64,000 bases of DNA, taken from positions 1 through 64,000 of the forward strand of contig JAJOZX010012277.1 in the NCBI GenBank assembly GCA_023014485.1. Reading direction: 5' to 3'. The notes beneath the pieces are model-generated. The model was not told the origin of the DNA. It searched no databases and worked only from the letters and a program-made list of their open reading frames with translations. The DNA comes from Bathynomus jamesi (Eukaryota; Arthropoda; Malacostraca; Isopoda; Cirolanidae). Shown here in pieces: positions 12,477 through 23,868 of this stretch; the stretch's first letter is position 1; each line of letters starts with the position of its first letter. Both the position numbers and the translations under genes were made by a program.

Positions 12477-12575
12477 GTCTATCTGTATGTCTATCTATAT
12501 ATATGTCTATCTATGTCTATCTCTATCTACTGTATATCTATCTCTATCTAATCTATCTAATCTAATCTATCTATC
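12420..12575. repeat. (TA)n and (TATC)n compound microsatellite
   Basis: Pure TA grades into TCTATCTA-type tetranucleotide repeats. It abuts M1 copy 2 on the left and the LINE B leader on the right. Confidence 0.95.
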
Positions 12576-13047
12576 CCTTTGCTTTGTCCGGAGCGATAGG
12601 GCGCGTCCCTCTGTGGAATACACCTTTCTTCGGTGTAAGGGCTTTCTCTGCCCTCGTTGACCATTGGCCCCGTTTGGGGACCCGGCTGATCTCCTGCTTC
12701 TTTTTCTTTCTTTCTCCTTTAACCCATTCTTTCTGGCTTCTATCTGTTTTTTAGCGTCGTTCTTTGGACCTTGATTTTGACCCCTTCCTTGACCCTTGGG
12801 TGTGGGGAGGTGGTTGCCCTGCACCCTTGTCGCTTTCCAACCAAACCCAAACCCTGTCCCTGCCACTTTTCACCGCGCGTTGGATGAGAGTGGCCGCCTT
12901 TCAGGCACAGGGACTGGGTACGGGTGTATCTCCCCTGCGTGACATCTATCGGCGGTGGGACCAAGTGTGCCCACGCTTCGCCTTTCCCTTGTTGGAGTCG
13001 GTGGTGGCTGGATGCGCGCGGGGGATGAAGTTCTTTTTTGTTTCGCT

Positions 13048-14830
13048 ATGGACACTTCTCCCCCTCGGCTTACGACTACTGCTTCTCGTTCCCGGACTAC
13101 TCCTTCTCTCAACACTCGGGTGGTGGGCAACCAGGCCCTCGAGTCCTTTACCACTGGAAGACCGCAACGTAATGGGGTTGACCCCCCTGTGGAAGCGGAA
13201 CGCTTGCACTCTCCTTTTCAGTTGCCGACCCCAGTCCGTCCCTCGACTATGCCCTTGGACCTACACTCTCTGGAGCAAAAATCTCGCCCCAGCCCACTTC
13301 AGCCACCTTCGGGCAAGTCAAGTTCCACCGAGGACTTGCCCCCACAACCCGGCTTCTTGCTCTCCCCATATGCCCCCCTCACTCGCCGTCAGCCCACCTC
13401 CCCACGGAGAGAGCCTCGCGGCGGACGGGGGAGCCGGCATTCACCGTCCTATCGACATTCGACCGGTGAATATCCCAGTCCATTTCGACTCTACAGCCTC
13501 CCTCTCCCTTCCAAGTATCCACAAATTCCTGGTGATTCGGCCTACATCTGGGTCCCTCCCACCAACTCTGAACGGACGTTCCAGGCGATCCGAACCCACA
13601 GCAACTCCAGCCGCTATGACGTACGCCCACAGAGGGATGGCTCACTCCTCGTAAAATCACGCTCAGCCGCAGAGACAAAAGCCCTACTCTCCGTCACTGA
13701 GGTCCTTGGATGCTCGGTGTCCGTTTCCCCACACCCTCGCCTGAACCAGAGTCAGGGCACTATCTACGCTACGCCACCCGCCTATTGTCGATCGCAGTGA
13801 ACGAGCTCCTGGAGGACCTGGCACCCCAAGGAGTCACTAAGATCTATCGTTTCACATCCCGACAGGGAGGCACCCCCTCCCCCACCCCACGTCTGCTCCT
13901 TACTTTCAATACACTAATCCCCCCCGGCCGCATTGTATGGGGTATGGGAGACCGCGCGTCATGCGAGTTTTCTATCCGCCCATACATCCCAGACCCGACC
14001 CGTTGCTTTAAATGCAATAAGTTTGGATACGTTAGCTCCGTTTGTCGACAGCCGCATCAATTGTGTGTTCACTGTGGACGACTCGCTCACCCTGACAGGT
14101 GCCCCAACACACCCAAATGCTCCAACTGTGAAGGCGCACACCCCTCTTCATCCCGCGAATGCCTTTTCTTCAAGTTCGAGAAGGAGGTCCGCGGCCTACA
14201 AGTGACGGACTTCCTTAGCCCCCGTGAGGCACGAGACAGGGTGCGGAGTCGGGAGGTGAGGCAGGGGGTGTCCTATGCCGCTTCTCTCGGCTCTATCATC
14301 TCGGCACGCCGCCCTGGCCTGCCGCCGAAACCCCCCCCAGCCACTGCTCCCTGTCCCCCACAAAGCAAATCCTCGCAGGACCCGACGGTCTCCTGTCCCC
14401 CACCATTCCTCCTCTTCCCGCACCTCACCTGCCACGAATCCCCCAGGAGTCTGGGACCAGGACACCCAGGTCCAAGCCACCTCAAACCCTGCCTTCCCAG
14501 TACTCCCTGCACACGCCCGAACCTGCCGCCCGGAGCAAGCCGTCGAGGCGGAGACGCCGGAGCGTGTCGCCAGACCCTCCGGCCTTCAAACGTCTCTCTC
14601 CCTCTTCCCCTAGGACCAAGAAGACGGCTCGGACCCTCACACCGCCCACCACGTCCACTATGTCCATCTCTCCCCATCGCAGAAGTCCCACCACTCTACC
14701 CCCACAGACTCTGACAATAGTGGCCGAAATCAACGACCCGCCCGTACGACGAGACCCAGTCCGAACAATATCCTCTCCCCCGAGGATCCAGTGGATGCGG
14801 TTCTGGCGCAGCTGCACGGTGTGACCGAGG
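13048..14830 (+). pseudogene. LINE B ORF1: gag-like zinc-knuckle protein (frameshifted)
   Basis: The preferred start is the ATG at 13048 (MDTSPPRLTTTASRSR). The frame runs to 13797 and is continued by an overlapping frame (13710-14714). Zinc knuckles: CFKCNKFGYVSSVC, CVHCGRLAHPDRC and CSNCEGAHPSSSREC. In the first knuckle the metal-binding His is replaced by Tyr, whereas LINE A has His there. The N-terminal half is rich in Pro, Ser and Arg. This is a degenerate RNA-binding coat protein of the element. Confidence 0.75.
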
Positions 14831-15381
14831 GAAGCTCGGCCGCGCCCACGCCCACGAGTCTCATGGATCTGCCCTTGCCTCCTGGTGCCATTTTCGCCAC
14901 CCCTCCACGAGACCACTCTGGTTCACCTCCTTCCACCCCCATAGTACCTACCCCCCCAACATCCCCGGCCCCCTCCTTGTCAGCTACCCTGAGTACGCCC
15001 TCCCTCCCACCCTCCCGGTCCTTTTGGTACGCCCTGTCACCACCTAGGGTCCGCCGTGAGACCCCAGACAGGCGGGGTAGCGCCACTTTTGGGGTTAACG
15101 TGCCCCCTCCTGGCCCGACCATAGAAGCCCGTCAAAGCACTTCTGACCCGCTCAGCCCACGATGCTCCTCTGCCTGCCGTGATCCACGCCTCCGGTCTCG
15201 CTCGGCCGACTCGACCCCGCAACCTCCGCGGGGTTCGACAGGCCGACCGATTCCTTCCCTGGTGAACGGTAGATAGCCAGCCATGCTCCCGACCCAGCCT
15301 TCAATTTCGCGAACTCCAGATCTCCCTTCACACTCCAACCTCCTAGCGCCTACACCTTTACCCATCCCCCTTCATCAACTA

Positions 15382-18300
15382 ATGGATCCCCCGAAAACCA
15401 CAATAATCCACTGGAACTGTCGAGGAATATTTGCAAACTATGAAGGCCTTAACTCCTTGATTGCCACTTCCCGTCCGGTATGTGTCTGTTTCCAGGAGCT
15501 AATCCTGGGGACCAGGCCCATGCCCTGCCCCACTGGTTATTTTTGCATCGCCACCCCTCCTCCTACCTGCACTCGAAGGGGAGCTGCCATCCTCGTACAC
15601 CACGCAGTCCCCTTCTACAATCTCTCCATCCGGTCCCCGCTACAGGTGACTGCCGTCCGGCTCTCCCTGGATAGACAGTACACCGTTTGCTCAATCTACC
15701 TCCCACCCCACGCTCAAGTCTCCCGCGACGACCTGGTGGAAGTCGTAGAACAACTCCCCAGGCTCTTCCTACTATTGGGCGATTTCAATAGTCGCCACCC
15801 CTTGTGGGGCGACACACTCCACCTATATGGCCCCAACCCTGATATCTGTCATGACCGAGCTCTCCTTCGAGTGCCTCAACGATGGCTCTCCTACATTCTA
15901 CCATGCCACCACCTGCACTCCATCCTGTATAGACCTGTCCCTCGTTTCAACTGATGCCCTCCTAGACTTCACGTGGCAAGTCCTCCGAGAGGACCATGGA
16001 AGTGACCATCTCCCCATTCAACTCACCCTCAATCGACCCGAGCAGACTGTTCGGGTACCGGTAAGGTGGGTTACTACCAACGCGAATTGGGCCCGCTTCC
16101 GCGACAACACATATACCACCCTTACAACTGCCCACTTCCCATCCATCGACAAGTGCATCACATACTTTGAGTCCGTCGTTCTAGCGGCCGCAAGCACAAG
16201 CGTACCACAATCCTCCGCCTACCCCCGCGCCCGACGGGTTCCTTGGTGGACCCCGGAGTGCGCGGAGGCCGTGCGCGCCAAGAAGAAGGCAACTCGGCGC
16301 TCCTACTGGACGCGACTCCCCATCCATCGCACGGAGATGCAGCGGGTCAGGGCCATCGCCCGCCGCACAATGAAGACGGCGCGCCGAGCCTCTTGGCGTG
16401 CCTTTGTGTCCGGCATCACGGCCAACACACCTTCGGCTACCGTCTGGAAGAAGGTGCGGGCGTCGAGAGGCGACATGTTCCCTCCCGACCCCCGGTCCTC
16501 CGGACTAACGACGGACTCCTATGTGAGCCCAAGTCGGTGGCAGACCACCTTGCTTCTACCTTCGCCGCCGTTTCTTCCTCTGCGGCCAATTCCGTACCCG
16601 CCCCGACGATAACCCCTCTCCACCGTCCATAGACAGCACCTACAACCGATTGTTTACCATGCGTGAACTACAGGCGGCATTGGCCTCTCGACGGTCCCCT
16701 TGTCCCGGTCCGGACGGTATTCCGTACGGCATGATCCAACACATCCACTCTACCTTACAAATTATCCTGCTAGACCTATACAATCGCATATGGATAGAGG
16801 GCGCCTTCCCCTCTAGGTGGAAGGAGGCCCACGTCATCCCTATCCCCAAACCCGGCAAAGATTCCCTGGACCCTACAAACTACAGACCAATCGCCCTGAC
16901 GTGTTGTGCCTGCAAGATCCTCGAAAAAATGGTCGCTACGAGATTATCGTTCGTCCTTGAACATAGCAATTCCTTCCCGTCTACCCAGTCCGGCTTCAGA
17001 CAATTCCGCTCCACCACTGATCCCCTCCTGCTTCTCAGCCGAGACATACAGGATGCCTTCAACAATAGACAGTTCGTACTGTCAATTTTTTTTTACATCC
17101 AGAAGGCCTATGACACTACCCGTCGAGCAATGATCCTCGGTCAGCTCCGACATCTGGGCCTCGTCGGAGCCATGCCGACCTTCATCATGGGCTTCCTTTC
17201 TTCCCGGACATTTAAAGTCCGGGTGGGCTCAGTCCTCTCTGACACCTTTGTGCAGAAGGACGGTGTCCCACAGGGAAGCATCCTCAGTGTTCTCTGCTTC
17301 TCCGTCGTGATGAACACGGTCTCACAATGCCTTCCACCCTCCATCCGCTCTTCCATTTACGCGGATGACCTTGCAATCTACTTCGCAGGGCGAGAACCGT
17401 CTGTCGTTCAACGGCAAATGCAGCTCGCCATCTACCGGGTGGAAAGGTGGGTGACGTCGGTGGGTTTCCGCCTCTCCATCCCTAAGTCCAAGTGTATGGT
17501 CTTCAGTAGAAGAAGACCCACAACCCTTCCTCTACCCTCTGTCACATTATATGGCAGTCCTCTTGAGGTGGTACCCTCCACGCGTTTTCTGGGCATGACC
17601 CTAGACCGACGGCTCAATTGGGTTCCCCATCTCAAGCACCTAAAGCAATCCCTTCGACGCCCCCTCGCTCTCCTGGATCACCTCTCTCACACCACATGGG
17701 GTGCAGATCGACGCTCTCTTCTTCGCTTTTATACTTCCATAGTACAGTCGAAGCTGGACTATGGTAGCGTAGTTTACGGCTCAGCCTCCAACGCCCGCCT
17801 CCGTATCCTGGACCCGGTACTTAATAGAGGCCTCCGCCTCGCCACCGGTGCTTTCCGCTCCTCCCAGCCTTCAGCCTCCATGTGGAATGCGACCATCTCC
17901 CTCTCGCCCTCCGACGGGGTCTACTCCTCATGAGGACATACCTCCGTGCACAGAGGCTACCTTCTTCGCTTCTGGGCACGGCAGTTTCAGAACTACCACC
18001 TCAGGGACGGAGCTGGCACTTCACTGAAGCGGTCCGCTCTTTCCTTGATCTTTTCAACATGCCCGCCCCTCAGTTATCCCCATTTCATTCAGCATCTACC
18101 CCCCTGGATCCTCACCCCTATCAAGTTTTGCAAAGATCTGTGTGCCCTACCGAAGACTACCACGAGCGCCATGATATACAGGACACTCTTCCCGAACACG
18201 CAACCCAACACCCGGACGCAGTCGCCATTTACACGGATGGTTCCCGCTCGGAAGCTGGTGTGGCCTCCTCAGCGGTGATTCTGTCCCAGCCGCTTTCCCG

Positions 18301-19057
18301 GGGCGTCGGCCTGCCCCACGAGGCCTCCGTTTTTTCGGCGGAACTTTTCGCCATTACGGAGGCCCTCGATATTGTGCGCACCCACTCTGCCAGTTCTTTC
18401 GTCATTTATTCGGATTCCCAAAGTGCACTTCTCTCCCTAGAAAAATTTAACTCCCCTCACCCGCTCGTCTGTACCATCCAGCAAACCTTCCACTTTTTAA
18501 CGACCTTCAAACACAAGACAATCGCATTTTGCTGGGTCCCGGCTCATGTCGGCATCCAGGGTAACGAGGTGGCGGACCGCACAGCAAAGACGGCCTGCTC
18601 ACTGCCGGCCTCCTCCCGACCCCTCCCCTTCTCCGATTTCTTCACGGCTTTCCGCTCCCACTTCCGCTCCATATGGCAGCGGGAATGGGACCAGGCCATA
18701 CAAAATAAACTCCACATGATCAAATTTAATAGGATACTGGGCCTCCTCATTCCACCGGTCCCGCCATAAAGAAGTAATCTTAGCCCGTCTCCGCCTAGGC
18801 CACACCGGCATCACCCACGGACACCTTATGGCGAAATCGCCAGCCCCGCTTTGCCCTACCTGCCATACCCCTATCACAGTCTTACACCTCCTGGTGGAAT
18901 GCCCAAAGTTGTCCGCTCTTCGTCGCAGGTGTTTCCCTCTCCGGCCAAAAATCCCATACCCAACCGCCTAAGATCCATGCTCGCCGACGGCCCCCACTTT
19001 ACAGCGGAAGCGATTCTCTTCTTCCTAACTCACTCCCATCTGCTCCATCGCATCTAA
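15382..19057 (+). pseudogene. LINE B ORF2: endonuclease, RT and RNase H (four frame breaks)
   Basis: The ATG at 15382 gives MDPPKTTIIHWNCRGIFANY; LLLGDFNSRHPLWGD is the endonuclease catalytic motif. Frame breaks occur near 15840, 16560-16650, 17900 and 18760. The RT frame (16650-17933, 427 residues) is intact and holds DGVPQGSILSV and YADDLAIYFAG. The RNase H frame (17882-18769) retains all acidic positions: YTDGSRSEAG, SAELFAI, YSDSQSAL and HVGIQGNEVADRTAK. The C-terminal tail has CPTCHTPITVLHLLVECPK in another frame. Individual domains look recently functional but the whole is broken. Confidence 0.85.
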
Positions 19058-19259
19058 AACCGTACCCCTCCTACCCACTATCCAGAGACTGACCCTTACT
19101 CATTCCCTTAGTCCACCGCCCCCAGCACAGTAACATCACCCACTCACTGCTTCGCCGAGATATGTACCGCTCTCTTTAGGTACGAATCGGCGGTAAATCA
19201 GAGAGAAAAAAATATATATATTAAGGAATAGGACTAGAAGGTGGTACATGTTTATTAGT

Positions 19260-19298
19260 CAGACGTTTCGGAAATTCGATTTCTATCATCATTGCTAA
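19260..19298 (-). ncRNA. Hammerhead-ribozyme-like motif at Penelope-type terminus (copy A)
   Basis: Minus strand: TTAGCA, core ATGATGA, a hairpin GAAAT-CGA-ATTTC, GAAA, then CGTC and TGACTAA. TTAGCA pairs with TG(A)CTAA with one bulged A (stem I). GAAACGTC fits the minimal stem III plus GUC cleavage triplet known for Penelope-like elements. One core base differs (C3 is A) and the base of stem II is imperfect, so cleavage is doubtful. The same motif is present in copies B and C. Confidence 0.55.
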
Positions 19299-19439
19299 GA
19301 AGTAAAAAATAAAAAAGTGTAAAAATATAGTAAGATATTTTATACCAAAATATTTGTAAAAGTCCTATGATAATAATTTAAAGTTGAAAAGAAGTAAGTG
19401 TCCGAAGTGGCAAAGGTTAGCAGTTTGGTAAATTCTTGT

Positions 19440-20255
19440 TTCGTTAGGTTGAGGTCTGTGTTCTGATTATGGAAAATAAATTGTTAGTGTAGATGACGAT
19501 GGCTTCTCTAATTGGTACATTGTTGTAGAGGAATACTGTGTCAAAGCTGTACATATGGAGGTTGTTTGAATTGTTCAACGTCAGTATTTCTTTGGCGAAT
19601 TCGTAGGAATTGGAGATGGAATATCCATTCTGCATTAGGGGTTAGGGTAGGGGTGGGGGGAATTAGAATTTTGCTAGGTGGAAGTTATGGGTGATGTAGG
19701 CAAATAGGAAAGGGCTAATGGGTAAATTTGGTATGTGTATTTTAGGGAGGCCGTAAAGAGTGTCTGGGGAGGAGACGGTAGAGCGTATTTGGTTGTAATC
19801 ATCCTCCGAAATTTTATTTTGATCATATAATTTTTGAGGAAAAGGTTGATTTTATCTTCAAGTTTTAGGGAAAGTGCTAGAGGCTTGTCATTAATCTTTT
19901 TGAATTTGGCGAAGTCGTTGAGGACATTATTCAACTTATTATCATCATCTGATTTGTTAAGAAGAATGGTGTCTTTGCTTTTGTCAGGACGTGAAATTAT
20001 GATGGCGTCATCCCTGGATGATTCTTTTAGGCAAGCGATATCTTTACTATTGATTAGGGGGGAAAACTTTGAGTTTCAAATTTATAAAAGTGTTTATGGG
20101 TGATGTAGGCCGAAAGGATAGGTCTAATGGGAAAAGAAAATTTGGTATCGTCAGCTATTAGGATTCGTTTTAAACTATGAAAAAGTTTTTCAAATGATAA
20201 AAAGTGTTTAAAATAATTTATCTTAAAGTTTGGTAACTTAAAATATAGGCTCAAA
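19440..20255 (-). pseudogene. Penelope-like reverse transcriptase fragment (copy A)
   Basis: Minus-strand frames give SSRDD-type sequence, LLNKSDDDNKLNN, then KINDKPLALSLKLEDKINLF, a YGLPK-like LYGL region in an alternate frame, and NSYEFAKEILTLNNSNNLHM leading to SFDTVFLYNNVPI. The last resembles the SFDVVSLYTNVP block of Penelope-like RTs. The frame shifts repeatedly and the RT catalytic core downstream is missing. The identical layout in copies B and C shows the truncation predates their spread. Confidence 0.65.
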
Positions 20256-20789
20256 GAGAGAAGTCATCTTGCGTTGTTGCTCAAAGATCTCTTAAAAAAA
20301 TTGTTTGATCAGGGTTAAACACTGTACATGCGTAAAAAGAGTATGGTTGATTATGTACATATATTGTGATTGCAAAGAAGTCTTTTTATTGCCGTTTGTA
20401 CAGAAACTGACAAAAGAAATAGTCACAATGGTCGACTGGAAATATAACTTGTACGTTTCTTTGCCCTTGACCAAGTATTTTACAGCTGGGGATGATAATT
20501 CGGAAAGAATCACACAAACAACAGTTACCGAAAACCTCGCTTGTCGTTTTCTTTAAATGTATGGTATCAGGTCGAAATTTAAGGCATACTTCGTTATTTA
20601 TTTCACTCTTTTGTTGAAAAATGAAGATGAATAAATTTATTGGCAGACCATTATCCAACTGCCAAATATTAATAATACAATGACAAATCATATACTAAGG
20701 ATAGAAATATGTACAATTAGTGAGAAATAATACAGTACTTTCGAAGTTGTGTGAAGTTATAATCAGACGTTTTCATACCATAAATTCCA

Positions 20790-21900
20790 TAGATTAGAAG
20801 ACGTACGGTAGGATTGTTAATAGCTTGGATAATCGGGGTGGTTGATTTTTTAATTCTTTGCATTAGGATGTAGTCTTGTTACCTCAGGGAAGCTCATTGT
20901 GGGCATCTGCGGAACTGCACATTTCGGAGTAATTTATGCAGGAGTCTAAAAGATCTTTTGGATTGCAAATTTAGGGTTCTGCTAGAATCTTTTTTATAAG
21001 CCAACCAGAGTTGCGTCCGTATATATTACTGCAGTAAGGGAGTTTCTTTAGCTTCACTTGTACAGAACCGGAAGCTCCTTATAGTCATATTCGCTTTAAC
21101 ACAAAGGCTTCGAGATTTTCTTATATCTGAGTCTTCAGTCAAGGAGATGGTTTGATCCTAATACTTAAATTCTTGTACTTCATCATTGTATATTATGTTA
21201 TTATAAATTTAATATGTACATGGAAACTTCCGTGCCTTCTAGTTTCGTAAATAAAATATTGTAATTCATTCTATCATATGCCTTACTTATATCTAGAAAA
21301 CAGCTATAAATAGTTGAATTACTGTCAGTATATTTAAATATAATTTCTTTAAGTATGTAGATTAGGGTTATGACATTTTTATAACCTCATGTTCCTGTAT
21401 CATAAATCGATGAACGTTTGCCCCCTGACAATGAAAATAACAGTATTTTCGATATATTTTGAAAAAACTTCACCCCAAAATAAAAAATAAAAAATTAATA
21501 AAATAAATAGAAATTTGCATGTTTATTTCACAATTATTATACATAAACATATATTATATTATACAACATTATACCTATACAATACATATTAATTATACAA
21601 ATACAATATTATACATTTACTCTATTATTGTTTTAATTGTTTTACTTATTGCTTAAAATAAACCTGTAACTAATATACTATATTTGCTTTCGGGGTGACA
21701 TTTTTTTTTAATTCTGAAGAAGTAGGCCCTTTTTTATTGTTTTCAAGCAAATGTTCATCGATTGATGATACAGGAAACAATATTTATGACAAAAAATTAA
21801 AAAGTCATAACCCTAATGTAGATACTCAGTTCAGTTGAGTGGGACCTTTTAATACCAAACTCATTCAGTTCATAAGTTATCATTTAAGTGGTGTACTAAC
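20790..21900 (-). pseudogene. CR1-like LINE RT fragment (copy A), split by a MITE
   Basis: On the minus strand, GIKRSHSTDLSIYI-type sequence, then CFLDISKAYDRMNHNILF-type RT palm motifs (best preserved in copies B and C), followed by a C-terminal region containing QSKRSFRLLHKLLRNVRFRR. The family resembles CR1-like LINEs. The 453-bp MITE at 21363-21815 interrupts it, and stops occur throughout. Confidence 0.6.
21363..21815. mobile_element. hAT-like MITE with 8-bp target duplication
   Basis: Termini TAGGGTTATGAC at 21363 and GTCATAACCCTA ending at 21815 are perfect 12-bp inverted repeats; weaker pairing continues (GATACAGGAA and CGATGAAC motifs). ATGTAGAT is duplicated at 21355-21362 and 21816-21823. 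Copies B and C of the host repeat lack the insert and carry a single ATGTAGAT-like site. Length 453 bp, no coding capacity. The 8-bp duplication suggests hAT mobilisation. Confidence 0.88.
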
Positions 21901-21982
21901 ACGAGTTTCAGTGGTAGTTTCGATAAGTATGAGGCGCTAGCAATAAGCCTGTAATTATTGCAGGATAGAATACCCTCATACT

Positions 21983-21984
<2 letters not shown>

Positions 21985-22032
<48 letters not shown>

Positions 22033-22052
22033 TATATATATATATATATATA
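21985..22052. repeat. (TA)n microsatellite
   Basis: Two long TA tracts separated by ACAGTA, inside composite copy A. Copy C has only a short TATT remnant at the same place, so the tract length is recent. Confidence 0.9.
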
Positions 22053-22351
22053 ATAGATAGAGGGGAAGGCTATATTATCTCGGTTTATTTACATGTGCTG
22101 ATTCACGAAATGTATAGTCTAAATATCAGTACATGCATACGAATAGTAGATCATAAAATTTTTTAAATTACGTTGCCTTTAGCGTAAAATTATTAGTTCA
22201 CATACCAGAAGATAATTGTAAATTGATGTAAATAACAGAAAACTACATGGATGAACTATATGACTACGTAGGAAGGTATCGATATTTGAATTTATGAAAT
22301 ATAAATTGCATGTATTCGCATTTATCCTAGTCTTTTGAAAAGGGCTGATAT

Positions 22352-22676
22352 ATGATGAACAACAAATATTATCATAGTTAATTTTATATATATATATATA
22401 AGCAAACAACCACAAGGAAAAGGAAAAGGAAACACGAAATCCGAGCGCTTTCGTGATATATTCACATTTTCAGGAACAAGAAAAAATATTCCTTTCTTGT
22501 CCCTGAAGATGTGAATATATCACGAAAGCGCTCGGATTTCGTGTTTCTTTTTCCTTTTCCCTGTGGTGGTTTGCTTATTAATATCACGTGTTATTCTGTG
22601 ATTTTACTGCATATATATATATATATATATATATAATAAAATTAACTATGATAATATTTGTTGTTCATGATGATTG
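22352..22676. repeat. Large nested hairpin carrying paired hammerhead-like motifs
   Basis: The inner arms are 22399-22480 and 22493-22575, about 80 bp, near-perfect complements around a ~12-nt loop. Outer arms (about 22352-22398 and 22630-22676) are inverted copies of ATGAACAACAAATATTATC-type sequence. Copy B has a single uninterrupted outer arm, so the hairpin is an insertion plus inverted duplication in copy A. Confidence 0.85.
22499..22536 (+). ncRNA. Minimal type I hammerhead ribozyme motif (right hairpin arm)
   Basis: GTCC, CTGAAGA (fits CUGANGA), stem II GTGA-ATATA-TCAC, GAAA, stem III AGC/GCT with no loop, cleavage triplet CTC, then GGAT. GTCC and GGAT pair as stem I. This is the layout of minimal hammerheads known from Penelope-like elements. 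The mirror motif on minus at 22439-22477 has CTGAAAA, losing the conserved G8, so is probably inactive. Confidence 0.6.
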
Positions 22677-22979
22677 TTACCACGTTACTATACAAATGGA
22701 TTGAAATATATTAGCCTCCCCTTAGATTAGATAAATGAAATTAAAAATAATTTAGTTAATAGTTTCTGGATCTATTTCGTAATACAAATATTAGAACAAG
22801 GGAAAATTTGTTTGAGTTAACTGTATTTATTCTAATTTTATTTTGTGTGGTATCGTTATTAATATATTAAGCCGAAACGATGAGATCATGGATGGCGTTA
22901 AAAAATCTTTGCTATTTGCCTGACACTGCAGTTCTTATATACAAAATATATATGTTGGTTACATTTACTAGTCTATATA

Positions 22980-23868
22980 CACTACCAGTCAATAGTTTAA
23001 GTACACCCTGAAATATTCATAAATTTCAAATTTTGTTTAAAGTTTTTTATTTATTAACTAAGTTATCATGACACAAATTCATAAGTACAAACATGGGAAC
23101 AACAACAACATGGGACAATTTACCAAAAGCAAAGTCTAAATTTTAGATTCATCAAACTAGCCTCCTCTAGCAACAATTACAGCAGAACAAATTCGAGGCA
23201 TACGCTCAACAAGAGAAAGAAGATAGTCTGGTGAAAGCTGCTGCCAGCACTCTTGTAAGAGTTCCCAGAGCTTCTGAGCACTGGATGGCTGCTTGGCGTT
23301 CATTCGTCGATCCAGTTCATTCCACACTAGCTCGATGGGGTTCAGATCCGGGGACTGTGCTGGCCATTCCATAACTGTGAGCTGACGTTGCCGTTCTTTC
23401 TGCTTCAGGTAATTTTGACAGCTTGGAAGTGTGTTTAGGATCGTTGTCTTGCTGCATTATGAACTGTTGGCCAACTAGCAGTCCAGATGGGATGGCATGG
23501 CGCTGTAGAATGCTGTGATAGCCACGTTGGCTTATTATTCCAGTGACTTTGTGGAGATCTCCAACTTGCTCCCCTGCAAAACATCCCCAGACCATCACAC
23601 TTTCTCCACCATGCTTCACTGTTGGCACAACACACTGCTATGTCATTCTTTCACCCGCTCTGCGCCGCACAAATACTTTGCGTTTGGATCCAAAAATTTC
23701 GAACTTTGATTCGTCAATCCAAAGGACAAATTTCCACTGCTCAACAGTCCATTTTTGGTGTTTTTTAGCCCAGGCTATCCTTTTCTTTTTGTTGTGGAGT
23801 CTTAGCATTGGTTTCTTTGCTGCAGTTCGTCCTTTTAATCCTGCCTCTCTTAGTCTTCTCTGAACAGT
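22980..23868 (-). mobile_element. Tc1 element, 3' half
   Basis: The left terminus CACTACCAGTCAATAG follows TA at 22978-22979. The body encodes the DDE domain of a Tc1 transposase on minus. It is truncated at about 23868, where a Penelope-type terminal repeat starts. The family's other half, with matching inverted terminus, lies at 61232-61832. Confidence 0.85.
23157..23868 (-). pseudogene. Tc1 transposase, DDE domain (no DNA-binding region)
   Basis: From 23868 down: LRRLREAGLKGRTA, then WTVEQWKFVLWIDESKFEIF with the first Asp, VKHGGESVMVWGCF, QQDNDPKHTSK with the second Asp, and MEWPAQSPDLNPIE with DLNPIE around the final Glu. An in-frame stop lies before VVPTVKHGG, and a frameshift separates the QQDNDPKHT and WPAQSPDLNPIE segments. 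The N-terminal paired-like DNA-binding domain is absent. Confidence 0.85.

Larger units (their letters stand above)
12576..19215 (+). mobile_element. LINE B: near full-length LINE with RNase H (plus), related to LINE A
   Basis: Order on plus: leader, ORF1 with zinc knuckles, then ORF2 with endonuclease, RT, RNase H and Cys-rich tail, ending in a short A-rich tract near 19,200-19,215. Domain order and motifs parallel LINE A, but the proteins clearly differ, so this is a sister family rather than a recent duplicate. It is oriented head to head with LINE A. Composition is GC-rich against AT-rich flanks. Confidence 0.85.
19221..22976 (-). mobile_element. Composite retroelement copy A (CR1-like RT plus Penelope-like RT)
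   Basis: Matches copy B (46765-49940, inverted) and copy C (57081-61231, direct). Reading on the minus strand, the order is CR1-like RT palm and C-terminus, a ~500 bp block, a Penelope-like RT N-terminal part, and a terminus with a hammerhead-like motif ending near 19221. Copy A has two extras absent from B and C: a MITE at 21363-21815 and a hairpin block around 22352-22676. All copies start next to a TA tract. All reading frames are broken. Confidence 0.75.
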
